Positions 13,231-24,578 of a stretch of DNA of 64,000 nucleotides are shown here, piece by piece. Origin of the DNA: Pezicula radicicola (Eukaryota > Ascomycota > Leotiomycetes > Helotiales > Dermateaceae); assembly GCA_003008705.1 (NCBI GenBank), contig PDUO01000051.1, forward strand, positions 125,198 to 189,197. The letters run 5' to 3'. The notes under the pieces were generated by a model, which saw only the letters and a program-made list of their open reading frames with translations, had not been told where the DNA came from and ran no database searches. The number at the start of each line of letters is the position of its first letter. Position 1 is the first letter of the stretch. Position numbers and translations under genes: made by a program.

Positions 13231-13852
13231 AGTTATTAAAGTAGTTAAATAAAATATTATTTATATAATACTAGTATATAATAAATTTATTTATTAATCT
13301 AAATAATAGTACTTTATACTTAAATACTCTATAATAGATATAAAAGATAATTAATTCTTTAAAGTTAAAATAAATTTAAATTTAATAAAATACTTATTAA
13401 ATATTAAACTTAGTAAAAATTTTAGTTTTATTAATTTAAACTAAAGTTTTATTAATTAAAGATAATAAGTACTAGTTCTTTTAGATAATTATATTTAATT
13501 TTTAAAAGTTAATATAAAAATAAAGTTTACTATCTAGCTTATAAATAAATAGTATAAGAGATATAAAGAGAGTTTAACTTAAGGTTATAAAACCTTTTAT
13601 TATATTTTCTTCTAAGTAAACCTTTATAACCTTAAGCTTAATAGTAGTTATATTATATAATAGATTAAATCTTAAAGTATTTTCTAATTCTAGTTTAATT
13701 TTAAAGTTAATATTATAATATAATAAGAGTATATTAGAAGTAGTCTTAGAGAAGATATCTTTATATATTCTATATTTATCTAGAAGATTCTTCTTTATTA
13801 GATATTTATCTTTCTTAAGGTCTTTTTTAACCTTATAGTCTTTAAGGTAATA

Positions 13853-14046
13853 NNNNNNNNNNNNNNNNNNNNNNNNNNNNNNNNNNNNNNNNNNNNNNNN
13901 NNNNNNNNNNNNNNNNNNNNNNNNNNNNNNNNNNNNNNNNNNNNNNNNNNNNNNNNNNNNNNNNNNNNNNNNNNNNNNNNNNNNNNNNNNNNNNNNNNNN
14001 NNNNNNNNNNNNNNNNNNNNNNNNNNNNNNNNNNNNNNNNNNNNNN
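13853..14046. other. Assembly gap (run of 194 N)
   Basis: Unknown bases within the inner gypsy element, between the RT core and its upstream (gag/protease) side. Confidence 0.99.
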
Positions 14047-16357
14047 TAGATAATATATATTATAAAGTTTATATTCTATAGTTCTTATATTATTATAAAT
14101 ATCTTATTTATAGATTCTTTTTTTAAGAGAGGGGATCTAATAAGTTCTTTTTCTTTTAATAATTAGTAATAGTTATACTACTTAGTTATTTCTTTTATTA
14201 GATAAATTAACTAGTTCTTTATACTTTAATTTTATAGTATTTCTCTAAATAACTATAAGAAATAGTTTCTTATACTTTAGTATCTTCTAGAGCTAAGAAC
14301 TAGTATATCTTACTTTTCTTTAAGTATCCTTAATTATAAATAACTTTTCCTTATAGTTTATATCCTTTTAAAAGAGTAGATCTAGTTAATACTTCTTATT
14401 ATTAATTTATTTTAAATTTATCTATATCTTTTAGATAAAGTATAATATTAGTAATATATTTAATAATTATTCTAGAGCTTAGTTAACTACTTATAAGTTA
14501 ATTCTAAAGTAGAATAATTATTTCCTTCTAAGAATTAAGTTATATTTCCTAAGGTTAAGTATATAAAAGAGTATACTATATAGTTATTTCTTATTTATAT
14601 ATAAGATTAATTAAATAAAGTATATAATAAGTTTTCTAGATTTTCTATTATAACCTCTTACTTAGAATAATAAAGAGAGTTCTTCTAGTTTAATTTTATA
14701 GAATTATTATAGTTTCTTAAAGTATTAAGAGTTTATAAATAAATATCTATTTACTTTAGTATTATATAAAGTATTAGTTAAGAAAGTAATTCTATTATAT
14801 ACTAATATATAAGGAATAATAAAAGTCTATCTACTTATTAATTATCTTAAGTTAATTTTATATAATACTTTATATTCTAGAGAGGAGTCTTTTTCTAGAA
14901 CTCTTTATTTTCTAATTTATTAACTTTATTTAAGTTTACTTTCTTATATAAATAAACTCTAGTTATATATCTAGTCTCCTTATAAATAAAGTATTTACTT
15001 TTATTTAAGAGTTTTTATTTCTTAGTATTCTTATAAGTAGAGTATAAGTAAATACTAGTATTATATTCTTAATCTAGAATAGTAGTAGTTTTTAGATTAT
15101 CTAAAGTTATTATTTTCTTATTAGTAAACCTTTACTAACTACTAGTATCTTTTAGTTTCTTAGTTCTAGAATCTTTCTTTATTTCTCTACTATAGAAATA
15201 TTTCTTATAAGTATTTACTAAGTATAATATCTTATTAGTAGTAATATAGTATTTAGTTAGACTTTTATAGTTTATAAGTAAGAGATATAAAGGTATTATT
15301 AAATAAATAAGGTTAGTAGTTATTTATTTTATAATTATAAGTTAGAGTTTACTTTTATAAATCTAGATAAGTCTAGTAAGTCTTATAAAGTTAGAGTAGA
15401 ATTTAATAAAGGTTTTATTCTTTTATATATATTATTTCTAGAATTTATAATAAGTATTCTTTATAGTATTCTTATTATTATAAATACTAGTAAGGTACTC
15501 TAGTATCTCTTTTATATTCTTAAAGAGTTAGTTTTTATTAATCTTTAATTTATACTTAGAAAGTAAGTAACTTTAGACTTTTAGAGTAATATAATTAAAG
15601 ATATAAAGTATATAAGTATTCTTATTTAAGAAATAGTCTTAGTTTATCTTAAACTTTTCTTTAACTTAGATTCTTTATAAATTAAAGAAAGGGTCTAAGT
15701 TATCTAAGAATATAAATAGATCTAAGAGAACTTAAGTTCTATAGTTTAGGTATTCTTTTACTTTAATAAAAGAAATAACTACTTTTATAAGTATTTAATA
15801 TACTATAGTTAGGGCCTTAACTAACTTTATAATAAGACTATTCTAATTATTTAATTCTAGTTTAAATAAAGGTCTAGACTTATTCTAGACTTAGGCTTCT
15901 ACCTTAGCCTTAAGTAATAATTAAACTAGTTCTAAGTTCTCTTAATATAACTATTTAATTTCTATATTTAGTTCTATACTAGGTTCTAGGTCCTCTATTA
16001 AGATAGTCTAGAAAGTAGATAATATTAATAGTTTAGTTATAATACTAGTAGCTTCCTTTCCTTTTTAAGATAGAGTTATAATTTTAGTTATATAAGTTCT
16101 TTAGATTATAGTTTTAAAGGTTCTTTCTTTTTAGAGTTAAATAGATATCTAGATCTTTTAAAAGTCTATAGTTTAGATTCTAGTTTTCTAGTCTTATAGT
16201 TCTTTTCTAAAGTAATTTAAAGCTTTAAGTTCTAGTTCTAAAGTTTTATTTTATACTTATATATATTAAGATAGTTATAATTCTAATTTAAGTTCTAACT
16301 CTTTTATTTAAGATATTATATTTCTTTCTTAGAAGTAGTTTAATAAGTCTAGAATAA

Positions 16358-16571
16358 TATAATAATCTATACTTAAACTATAGTTATATAAGTTATAAGA
16401 GTAGAAAATATATAGAATTCTAAACTAAAAAGAAAAGAGAGCTTAAGTAAAGCTTAACTATATATATAAAGTAATATTATATAATAGTTCTTAGTAGCTT
16501 TTAATTTAGAATAATAATTTTTTATTTAATTAAATTACTCTAGAAATAAGTATATTATTAGAATTATTATA
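16358..16571 (-). repeat. LTR of the gypsy element (5' LTR in element orientation)
   Basis: 214-bp partner of 10447-10660 with the same ends. It is followed by ATAAT (16572-16576), the right target-site duplication. Confidence 0.85.
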
Positions 16572-18894
16572 ATAATCTTTATTTTATATTAGTTTAAAAA
16601 TAATTAAATCTTATTATATTCTTTTAAATAGTTTAATAATAGACTCTTAAATAAAAGAAGATTAAAAAATAATTTTAATAACTTTAGAAATAGTATACTT
16701 TATATAATAACTTATTATTAAATATAATTCTTTAAAATTAATTTTAATATTTTATAAGTTTTCTTATAAGTATATAATTACTTCTAAACTAGTATATACT
16801 ATTATTTAATACTAGTCTCTTATTATTCTCTTTTAAAATATAGTTTTATTATACTTAGTTATAAAAATACTAAAGATTTAAAGTATTTTAATATCTTTTT
16901 TATTATTAATAGAAGAAAGCTTTCTATTTTAAAGAATCTAGTAGTTTTTAATTAATTTAAAAAAGTAAAATATCTTACTCTTAATATAAAGGTACTTACT
17001 CTTAGTATTAAAGTAAATACTCTTAATAGTAAACTTATTTAATAAGATAATATTAATTATAAATCCTTTAATTAAGATAACCTTTTAGAGCTTAATAAGG
17101 TCTTTTTTAGTAAAAGTATTAATAAGAATAGTTATTATTCTAAAGACTTTAATATTATATTTATTATATTTAATAATAATAATTTTATTAGATTATAAGA
17201 AGTAAATAATCTTAAAGTTATATACTAAGTTAGATATATAAATATTAAAACTTAAATTAAGTATCTAATAATCTTTAAATTTATACTAATTTCCTTAGGA
17301 TTTAAGAGATTTTAAGAATATTAAATTAATAATAAATACTAAGTATTAAGTTAGTTTTAAAAGATTATTTTTATTATATTTAAAAATATTAATTTTATAA
17401 TAGTTAAGTTAAACTATAAAGATACTTAGTTTCTTAAATTTAAACTCTTTATTAAACTTTTTATTTTTCTTTATATAGTTATTAAATTTAATTATTAAAG
17501 CTTCTATCTTTATCTTAGTTTTTAGGTTTTTTATAACTTTATTAATCTTTACTTTCTTAAATAAGTCTAAAGTAAAGTTTTTAGTTTTAACTAAATATAA
17601 ATAATCTAAGTATTATATCTTATCTCTATAGAGATATATAAATAACTAGTATCTTAAATTAATACTTTAGAATATACTATCTTAATTATTATAGTCTTAG
17701 AGAGTTAAAAATACTATATAAGAATAAAATTATTTTAATAATTATTTAATAACTTTAAAGACTTTCTAGTAGTTTTAGAAGTTATTAACTAGTTTATAAA
17801 ATAATTAGAGATTCTTACTTATATTAATTTATTTTCTAATTATTATATAAGTTATAATTAACTAATTAGAGTTAAAATAGTTTATTACTAGTATAAAATT
17901 AATATAAATTTAATTTAAATTAATAATAATTAATTTATATTTATAACTATTAGAATAAATATTTTTTTATTTCTAGAGTTATTTATTAATATTTTAATTT
18001 TTATTAGTTTTTTTAAGGTTATTTAAATATTTTTTTATATTTAGAGTTTAATTAATAGTTTTAAACTTAAGTCTTTCTTAAAAGAATTAAAATTATTTTT
18101 ATATACTAGTATTACTTATAATACTATTTAAGTATATTTTAAATATTATTTAAATAATATAAGTATTAATATTTTATATAATTAATAATAAAGTTTAAAT
18201 ATTAGTTTATTTAATTTTTTATTTACTTATCTTTAAATTATATAAATTAAGAGTAAACTAATATCTAGTATCTTATATAATTATTCTAAGACTCTTAGAA
18301 GAAGGTTTCTAACTTAATATATAATACTATATAAGTTTAATAAGTATCTTAGATAATTTAGATTTTTTATTTAGTTCTAGATTAATATAAGATTATATAT
18401 TAACTTTTTTAAATTTAATTATTTTAGTAATTATATTAAACTAGATATTCTAGTCTTTTAGAGTATTAAAATAAAATAATTCTTTAATTATTTTTAATAA
18501 TTTAAATAATATACTAAGCTAAGTAATAATAATAATATTATTTTAGATAATTTATTTTATATTAATAGTTTATAATAGACTTATATAAACCTTTCTAATA
18601 TTAGAATAAAGTAATATAAGATTAATTAAATAGTTTAAATTAATTTAATTTATTAAATTAAATAAGATAATTCTAATAAGAAAATAAATCTAAGATATTA
18701 AATAAGATTATAATAATAAACTAAATTAGATTTAAATATATACTAAATTATAATAAAATAAAGTAATAAGTATTACTTAAATAATTAAAAGTTTAAATTA
18801 GTAAGTAATACTATTATTAATTAATATAGAATTATCTAATTTTAATAGTAAATAAAGATATTAGTTATAGTAGAGTAATAATTAAGCTTATAAT

Positions 18895-19210
18895 TATAAA
18901 CCCTTAATTATATTAAATATATTAGATATAGTAGAATTATAGAAGATAGTAAAAATTATAAATAAAGGCTTAATTACTTACCCTTATTAGATAAGAGATA
19001 AGTTAGATTTATATATTAAAGAATTAGTCTCTAGAATAGGTCTAAATCTATATAAAATAAGGCTATTAAGGTACTATACCCTTTGTCTAAAAATTGTACT
19101 ATAATAGTCTAGAATAGGCCGAACTAAATAGTTAGTGTAGAGGGATCTACAGGCACTATAGCCACTAGAAATAAAGATATACAACAACAACACGTGATTA
19201 CAGGCCGACA
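18895..19210 (-). repeat. LTR of the copia element (5' LTR in element orientation)
   Basis: 316 bp. The left part is heavily converted to A/T. The last 80 or so bases are nearly unmutated (GGCACTATAGCCACTAG, then CACGTGATTACAGG, ending CCGACA). Followed by CCTAT at 19211-19215. Confidence 0.9.
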
Positions 19211-20107
19211 CCTATATAGTCCAAGCCCAAGTTGACATAGAAAGGTCACTACCCAGAGGATATATTCATATTTTCAAAATACCACATCTAAGGAAGCGCG
19301 CCTTCTATTCAATTCTAGTCGGGATCATGGGACAGTTGACAGGAATTCTTGTGATTGCTAATCTGACACCGTTTCTTTTCAAGGGGCTCGGATACGGGGT
19401 AGTTCTTCAACTTGGATTATCAATTGTCTGGACTGTGTGCGCACTCATTGGCTGTTTCATCAACGCCACCATTATGGACAAAGTCGGCAGGGTGAGGCGC
19501 TGATGTTGACAGCTCTTGGCGACAACTAACACACCTTAGCATTTGGCGGATATCTGTGCTCTGCTACTCTGATCTGTAAAGCAGTCCTCCAGAAATATTA
19601 GCTTGGAACCGACTATCAGCCTGGACTGAAAGGAGTGGTCGCCATGTATTTTGCATTCATTGTCATTTATGGCTCTACGATTGATTGCGCCGCTTACTTC
19701 TACATCGCGGAAATATGGCTAACTCATCTGCGCAGTTATGGCGGCACGATCAGTCTCGTTTCATTTTTCACCTGTGGAATTGCATATAACAGCCCGTCCT
19801 CTCTTGCAATTGCGAAAATTGGTTGGAAATTCTATCTTGTTTTCGTCGCAGTTTGCGTTAGCTTAGCGACAGTGATTTTATTCTATCTTCCTAAAGTAAG
19901 TTCTCGTATTAACCAATCTAGGTTATGGTTATCCACAGAGAGGTAATCCCAAGTAGACCGCTGGATATACCCTTGAAGAGATTAGGGCGGAGTTTGGTGA
20001 TCACATTGAGATTCAATTTGAAAGGCATTAATATTGACAAGTCAGCTGCTGTTGCATCTGAGATCGAGATAGCGAATAATCTAGAGCAAGGCACCCTCAA
20101 ATTTTGA
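19211..20107 (+). pseudogene. MFS sugar transporter, 3' half, after the retrotransposon
   Basis: Continues the gene broken at 6928. From 19211 the frame reads TYIVQAQVDIERSLP, then LRKRAFYS, IMGQLTGILVIANLTPF, INATIMDKVGR, an intron ending at about 19549, AFGGYLCS, a TAG stop at 19599-19601, then VVAMYFAFIVIYGSTIDCAAYFYIAEIWLTHLRSYG. Another intron (19896-19956) leads to TAGYTLEEIRAEFGDHIE, the (ETKG)xTLEEI end of sugar porters. TAA follows shortly in that frame; another frame stays open to 20107. The exons keep near-normal base composition right up to the LTR, so RIP stopped close to the element border. Confidence 0.85.
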
Positions 20108-20566
20108 GTAGTTTAATTAAGAAATCTGATGGAATTGAGGCCAGGATAGGGTATGCATATTTGACAGCTGATGAGTACATACAATTGATTGTGTTCCATT
20201 CCTTGTAAGACTGGCTCCTCGTGAAAAAAGAAAATCACCGACATTATTGAAAGTATTGCCCCTAAAGTCTATATCTGGATGTTCTCGACGTCCGCTGTAT
20301 CGGAGTCTTGTCTTAGTTCAGCGGCTAGACTTAGACGGACGGAGAATGTGGGTTTTGTGCGGGGGGCATGTTGCTCCGGTACTTAGAAAACATATCTGCG
20401 GGTCAATGGCTCTCCTCGGTTGCATATCACAAAAGACCTTGCAAAAATATAACCACTCGGGTAATACCTCAACGTTTGTCAGCCGGAAACCAGGCGACTC
20501 TTGGACACTTTTTTAGCCCACTTTTATGTGTATATATACCTTCTTTTGACTGGCATTCTGAACTGC
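20108..20566. other. No recognisable gene; expected 5' part of the SDR is missing here
   Basis: Open frames cover part of this stretch, but no TGxxxGxG cofactor motif or other Rossmann start was found on either strand ahead of the SDR exons. Confidence 0.5.
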
Positions 20567-21091
20567 ATGAGAGCACAGCTAGGTAGAATCACGAAGCCCG
20601 GTGGGAGTATTGTCAATGTATCTAGCACTTCCGGGCTCTTTGGCTCCCCTGGAAATGCAGCATATGCCACAAGCAAGTTTGGAGTCATCGGTTTGACCGA
20701 ATCTGCTGCTGGAGAGTTTGGCCGAGAAGGGGTTCGCATCAACGCACTATTGCCGTGAGTTTGCTGAATCTCATATATATCCGGAACTAAAATCATAGGG
20801 GCCCAATCGATACCGCCATTGTTCGAAGTGGAGAAGCCAGAGGTCTCTGGGATTCTAAGATGCTGGGCGCGGAAACCCTGTTGGGCCGAACCGGGCATGC
20901 TGAAGAAGTTGCGAAAGTGCTTTGCTTTCTGCTTAGCGATGATGCGTCTTATGTCACCGGAGGTAAGTTCATGGTCTTTGCTCATTTGTATAAGTATGCG
21001 AGGTTAACTTTGCCTTGAAGCTAAATGGACAGTTGACGGAGGATACGCTGCAGCAAGAACTAAAGCGCCACCAGCAAAAGCCTCGATATAG
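20567..21091 (+). pseudogene. Short-chain dehydrogenase/reductase, N-terminally truncated
   Basis: Three exons encode the C-terminal two thirds of a classical SDR: 20567-20754 (MRAQLGRITKPGGSIVNVSS, then YATSKFG with the YxxxK catalytic pair, then GVRINALLP), 20799-20962 (PGPIDTAI, then GRTGHAEEVAKVLCFLLSDDASYVTG) and 21021-21091 (AKWTVDGGYAAARTK, stop). Introns are 44 bp (20755-20798) and 58 bp (20963-21020), and phases join exactly. The cofactor-binding N-terminus (about 100 residues) is absent from the preceding 450 bp, so the gene appears decapitated. It could instead have an undetected distant first exon, but the next upstream sequence is the transporter relic. Substrate unknown. Confidence 0.75.
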
Positions 21092-21401
21092 ATCTGTTAT
21101 CATTACAGTTCCTCACATCATGTAGGTCATCATTTTGCGAATAGGCAACTCAAATATGAGGCTCGTTGGATTCCAGAGCTCCCGATAGTTGGCGGCTTTT
21201 TGGTCGCCGGAGGTTTATCAACAGAAGTCAGTCCGTGAAGCGTTTCGTAGAATTTCGGAGCAATGACACCACCAGGCACAATTTAAAAATGATTGTGCAT
21301 CACTAGCCTAGACTAAATATATTAAATCGTCGAGGTATTCCTATTCACTTTGACCGTTCGAGAATGAGTGTCACTTCCAATTACAATACTCAGAAACACC
21401 T

Positions 21402-22226
21402 ATGTCTAGTCCGGACTTTTTTGTAGTTGCACGTGTGGTGGGTAGGCCTGGTGCATTTAAGCTGGTAGGTACATTCAAAACTTCTTTACATCTTCAATCA
21501 GCCTGGAAATCTGACCATAAGCAGTGGGCTGAAAGACTTGTTCCCCTCTGTGAGGTATCTGCCAAAGAACCGCTTGGGCATACATACTATTGGGGCCAAG
21601 ATCTTAATGGAGAGCCAGACACTCTGTGGGGACTTGAAGGGTATTCTCACGCCGTGGGATTTTTCATGGGCCATCCGTCTTCGGATATTTTCAAGCGAGA
21701 GATGGCGCTGGTAGATAGAGACCAGCTTCTCAAGCATGAGCAGGGCCTCTCTAGTCGAAACTATGATTTATACCACTACGATCATGCGGGTGGGTGGTTT
21801 ACGAGAGAGGACGACACCGAGAAAGATTCTACAGCAAGTTATGTTATTGTTTATCATTTCTTTGCACAAGCAGGAAAGCGTCTGGAAGTTCTAACTCTGT
21901 TGGCCGAAATTGCAGAAGTTTCAAGGTCCATGAAAGGGATCCAGAGTTGTGGAGTGCTACGAGAGTGCAATGACACTTCCTTAGCAACCATGTGGCTGCG
22001 GTACGTTACATTGCATCCTGACACATTTGTTACGACATGAATTTGGAGTATTTTTGCCAACTTCAGATTCAGCACGAGTACGGAGGAGGTCCTCCATCAG
22101 TTTACAATGTCTGAAACTTACAACAATATCATTGGGGAACGACTCGCACCTGGCGGCTCACTCGTTGCCAAGTTGGAAACGCATAATTCCAAGGCATTTA
22201 TTGGACACATTAACAATAAAGTATGA
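21402..22226 (+). CDS. ABM-like (dimeric alpha/beta barrel) protein, 252 aa
   Basis: Exon 1 (21402-22000) and exon 2 (22067-22226) are joined across a 66-bp intron (GTACGT...TTCAG) in phase, giving 252 residues. The protein looks like two tandem ferredoxin-like halves. One begins SPDFFVVARVVGRPG and includes W(A/E)RLVPLCEVSAKEPLGHTYYWG. The second begins ASYVIVYHFFAQAGKRLEVL and ends with FTMSETYNNIIGERLAPGG. The beta-strand, helix, W/E...VxxxEPGxxxY pattern is that of antibiotic-biosynthesis-monooxygenase-like small proteins that act on polyketides or in stress. No signal peptide. It sits between a truncated SDR and a broken BVMO, so it may be the survivor of a small metabolic cluster. The family call is by pattern only. 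Confidence 0.65.
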
Positions 22227-22772
22227 ATAGCTTACTTTTCCATTATTTATTATTCCATCTCTGCATCGAGCGTGGCAGTTGTGATCAGTGAGTAAGTGAC
22301 ATGTAATTCTTCACAGTGAAAGGCACATGCTAGATATTGACTATTTTGATTGTATGTTCTAGGTAGTAGAAAAAGTACCGAGGAGTTTTGTTTGTCTACG
22401 TATAATAGAAATAGACTTCATTGACAAGAGTCCCTGATAGTGATTTAAATCGGCAGCCATTCTCCTGCGATCTTGACAGGAACACTAATTTTACCAATAC
22501 CCGCAATGAATACACGCATCGCCATGTTTCAAAATAACTTTCGGATCTCTCTCATGCACCTGATTCTAGGAGGCGTGCCTGTCATGATTACAGTGCCCTA
22601 TTCAAGTGTCGTCCCTTAAGAGAGAAAAGCAATCGTATTCGCAATGGAGAAGATCATCTCCTAGGTACCGATACAAACGGCGAAAAGTGAGATGAGATCA
22701 AAGACTATACAACGGACTACGGACTAGTATACAAGTTTCGGGGTTCTCCCAGCGGAAACCTTTCGGTCTAAT

Positions 22773-23407
22773 TGCGGAACAACTTGAACGGCGGACAGAC
22801 TTCGGGAGCAATCTCTTGAATAGTCTGGAGTCCACTAGAAGCATTTCCGACCACCCCAACTCTTTTCCCGGCATACTCAATCCCTCCATGTGGCCAGTTT
22901 GAAGTATGGAAATGTATACCGGAAAACGTATCAATTGCCTTGAGAGGGGAATATAAGTGTTTACAAAGACCCGATGCACAGGATGAAGTAGCGGGCAGTG
23001 AATTCGGATCCATCTTGCGCTGTGATGTGCCACTGATCTGCACCCTCATCGAAGAAAGAAGAAGTGACGTGAGTCTTGAATCATATATCCTTCTTCAAGT
23101 CGAGCTTCTTCTCGACGTGCTGGAAATACTCCTGGACCTCGGCCCAGCTTGGATATTTTACGGACTAGTTCCACTCCGACTAAATTTCTTTGTTGGCGAA
23201 TTCGTAAAGGGGTACTTTACTATCAACCCGTGGCCCCGGATATCGATTGAAGAGCCAGACACCTCCCAGATCGTCTCCATCATCAACCACCAAGGCCCTA
23301 TAGCCTCTATCGTGCAAAGTTTTCAAGACATGGCGCCCGCCAAAACCATCTCCAACAAGTGCATCATACTCGGGGGCGGTGGAACCCATAATTGCTACTG
23401 ATGCCAA
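22773..23407 (-). pseudogene. Baeyer-Villiger-type flavin monooxygenase, truncated and frameshifted
   Basis: The minus strand starts MASVAIMGS, then YDALVGDGFGGRHVL (a damaged GxGxxG FAD motif), GGVWLFNRYPGPRVDS and a frame change. It goes on with SWAEVQEYFQHVEKKLD, then DGSEFTARYFILCIG and FSGIHFHTSNWP, which fits the BVMO fingerprint FxGxxxHxxxW[P/D], and GKRVGVVGNASSGLQTIQEIAPEV, the NADPH-binding Rossmann motif. It ends about 22,773, near residue 230 of a family normally over 500 residues. Several frame changes and stops make it non-functional. Confidence 0.8.
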
Positions 23408-23902
23408 TGTGCGTTGTGGGATGCAGATTCTGACTATCTAGGCGCATCCATAGCTTTCAGAAAATCTCTGCCTTGACGTCCCAAACAGCACACACGACCA
23501 CTTGAGACATGTGATATCTATATCTAACATTGTAGAGTTAGTCCGCCCGCGATTAGATGTCACTCTTAAAAGAACCTGCCTCCATGGTATATGACCCATG
23601 TAGTATACGGGTCAATAGTTGAAACTACCAAACCCCCCGTCTCCGAGGCGCAACCAATTCACTATTACGGGAATTTGCAAGTCTGTGTCCGGTGCAATGA
23701 GGGGAGAACTGCTCCTCCCGCATTGGAGTTGGTAGGTCGCGGCATAATTTATACAATTCAAGGGCTCAGAGCAGATATAACGGTCATTTCAACAAGCACA
23801 GATTCTCTCATCTCTCTTCAATCACAGCTCTCATATCTTCAGCCACCAAACTTGTCAAAACCCCTTCATACGTCAGAAAAGCCATACAATCTCGAATTCA
23901 AC

Positions 23903-24578
23903 ATGGACAAGAACGGCTTCGTCAAGGAGGCGGTTCGTACCGCGAATATCAAGCACAGTTGACATGAAAACTAAGATGACACTAGTCAACGTACTCTTCG
24001 ATAGACAAGACATATGAGTTCTTAAGCATGAAAAAGAGCGGGGTACATCTCCCATCCCACATTACCCAGGAACACACTAAACATCAAATTAGGACCACAA
24101 CCCGCAATGGGCACAAGAAGAACAAGAAGTCCTCGATCAACTCTACAAAGGCTGGCTCCACTACTGGAACCACGAATCCATTAACGATGCCGTCAATGGC
24201 ATGGCCGGCGCACGCCGCTTCTACGACTTTCCAGAAATGCTTTCCTACGACATGTTTGGCAACACACCTCGCGGCCATTTCAACGAGCATTTCGACGCCA
24301 TCTTTCCGTACTGGGGGGATGGACAGATGGATTTCAAGGACATCGAGATCACGGCTTTGTCGAAGGACTCAGCTTACTCGACGATGATTCAGCATACGTG
24401 GGGTACGGCTGGCGGGACACCATTTGATACGGCTTTTAGGAGGACGGGGATTGCGAAGAAAAAGGATGGGAAGTGGAAGTGGATTCATGAGCATTTGTCG
24501 TATCCGGCTGATATGAAGACCGGAAAGGCGGATTTCACAGCTTCGCTTGATCCGCAGAAAGCTTTCAAACTTCAGTGA
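23903..24578 (+). CDS. NTF2/SnoaL-like small protein
   Basis: The main exon (24093-24578) reads DHNPQWAQEEQEVLDQLYKG, then YWNHESINDAVNGM, RRFYDFPEMLSYDMFG and GHFNEHFDAIFPYWGD. A beta-sheet rich part follows (FKDIEITALSKDSAYSTMIQHTW, KWIHEHLSYP). That is the cone-shaped NTF2/SnoaL or ketosteroid-isomerase fold, used by polyketide cyclases and dehydratases and by many proteins of unknown role. A short first exon MDKNGFVKEA (23903-23932) with intron 23933-24092 keeps the frame and gives 171 aa, but the donor GTTCGT is weak, so this start is tentative. The catalytic function cannot be told from sequence. Confidence 0.6.

Larger units (their letters stand above)
10447..16571 (-). mobile_element. 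RIP-degenerated Ty3/gypsy LTR retrotransposon nested in the copia element
   Basis: Two 214-bp direct repeats (10447-10660 and 16358-16571) define a 6,125-bp element. Each LTR starts TATAATAA and ends TTATTATA, an inverted repeat consistent with an original TGTAATAA...TTATTACA. On the minus strand about 13192-13227 reads TIYLDNILIYL, the gypsy YLDD-ILIYS catalytic core with RIP changes. It is followed by KDLLEYIIYIYKVL (about 13150-13191) and, near 13030-13100, a GFIIS-like block, as in gypsy RT. A purine-rich tract lies just inside the left LTR on the minus strand (complement of 10661-10675), fitting a polypurine tract at the 3' LTR. RT in the middle of the element fits the gypsy order RT-RNaseH-integrase. 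A 194-base assembly gap lies inside. Confidence 0.87.
6929..19210 (-). mobile_element. RIP-degenerated Ty1/copia LTR retrotransposon (outer element, host of a nested insertion)
   Basis: Two 316-bp direct repeats (6929-7244 and 18895-19210) bound 12.28 kb and are flanked by CCTAT duplications. Removing the 6.1-kb inner element leaves about 6.15 kb, a usual copia length. Coding is on the minus strand. The reverse complement of about 8280-8490 reads YINNILF (expected YVDDILF after reversing G-to-A changes), then KLLNKFNIYKLKDINYFIKI, a copia reverse-transcriptase core, then SKKKL before a stop. The RT lies toward the left LTR, which is therefore the element's 3' LTR. The interior is almost wholly A/T with C and G left mostly as CT/AG steps, and every frame is full of stops. 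The element is dead. Single Ns lie at 8823 and 10957. Confidence 0.9.

Noticed and set aside
10400..16600. A single very long LTR element of 12.3 kb
   Set aside because: A second LTR pair (10447-10660, 16358-16571) with its own ATAAT duplication and a gypsy-type RT shows a nested element.
7200..18900. Mitochondrial insertion or centromere as explanation for the AT-rich block
   Set aside because: Two LTR pairs with target duplications and RT cores with RIP-type changes explain it; no mitochondrial gene motif was seen.
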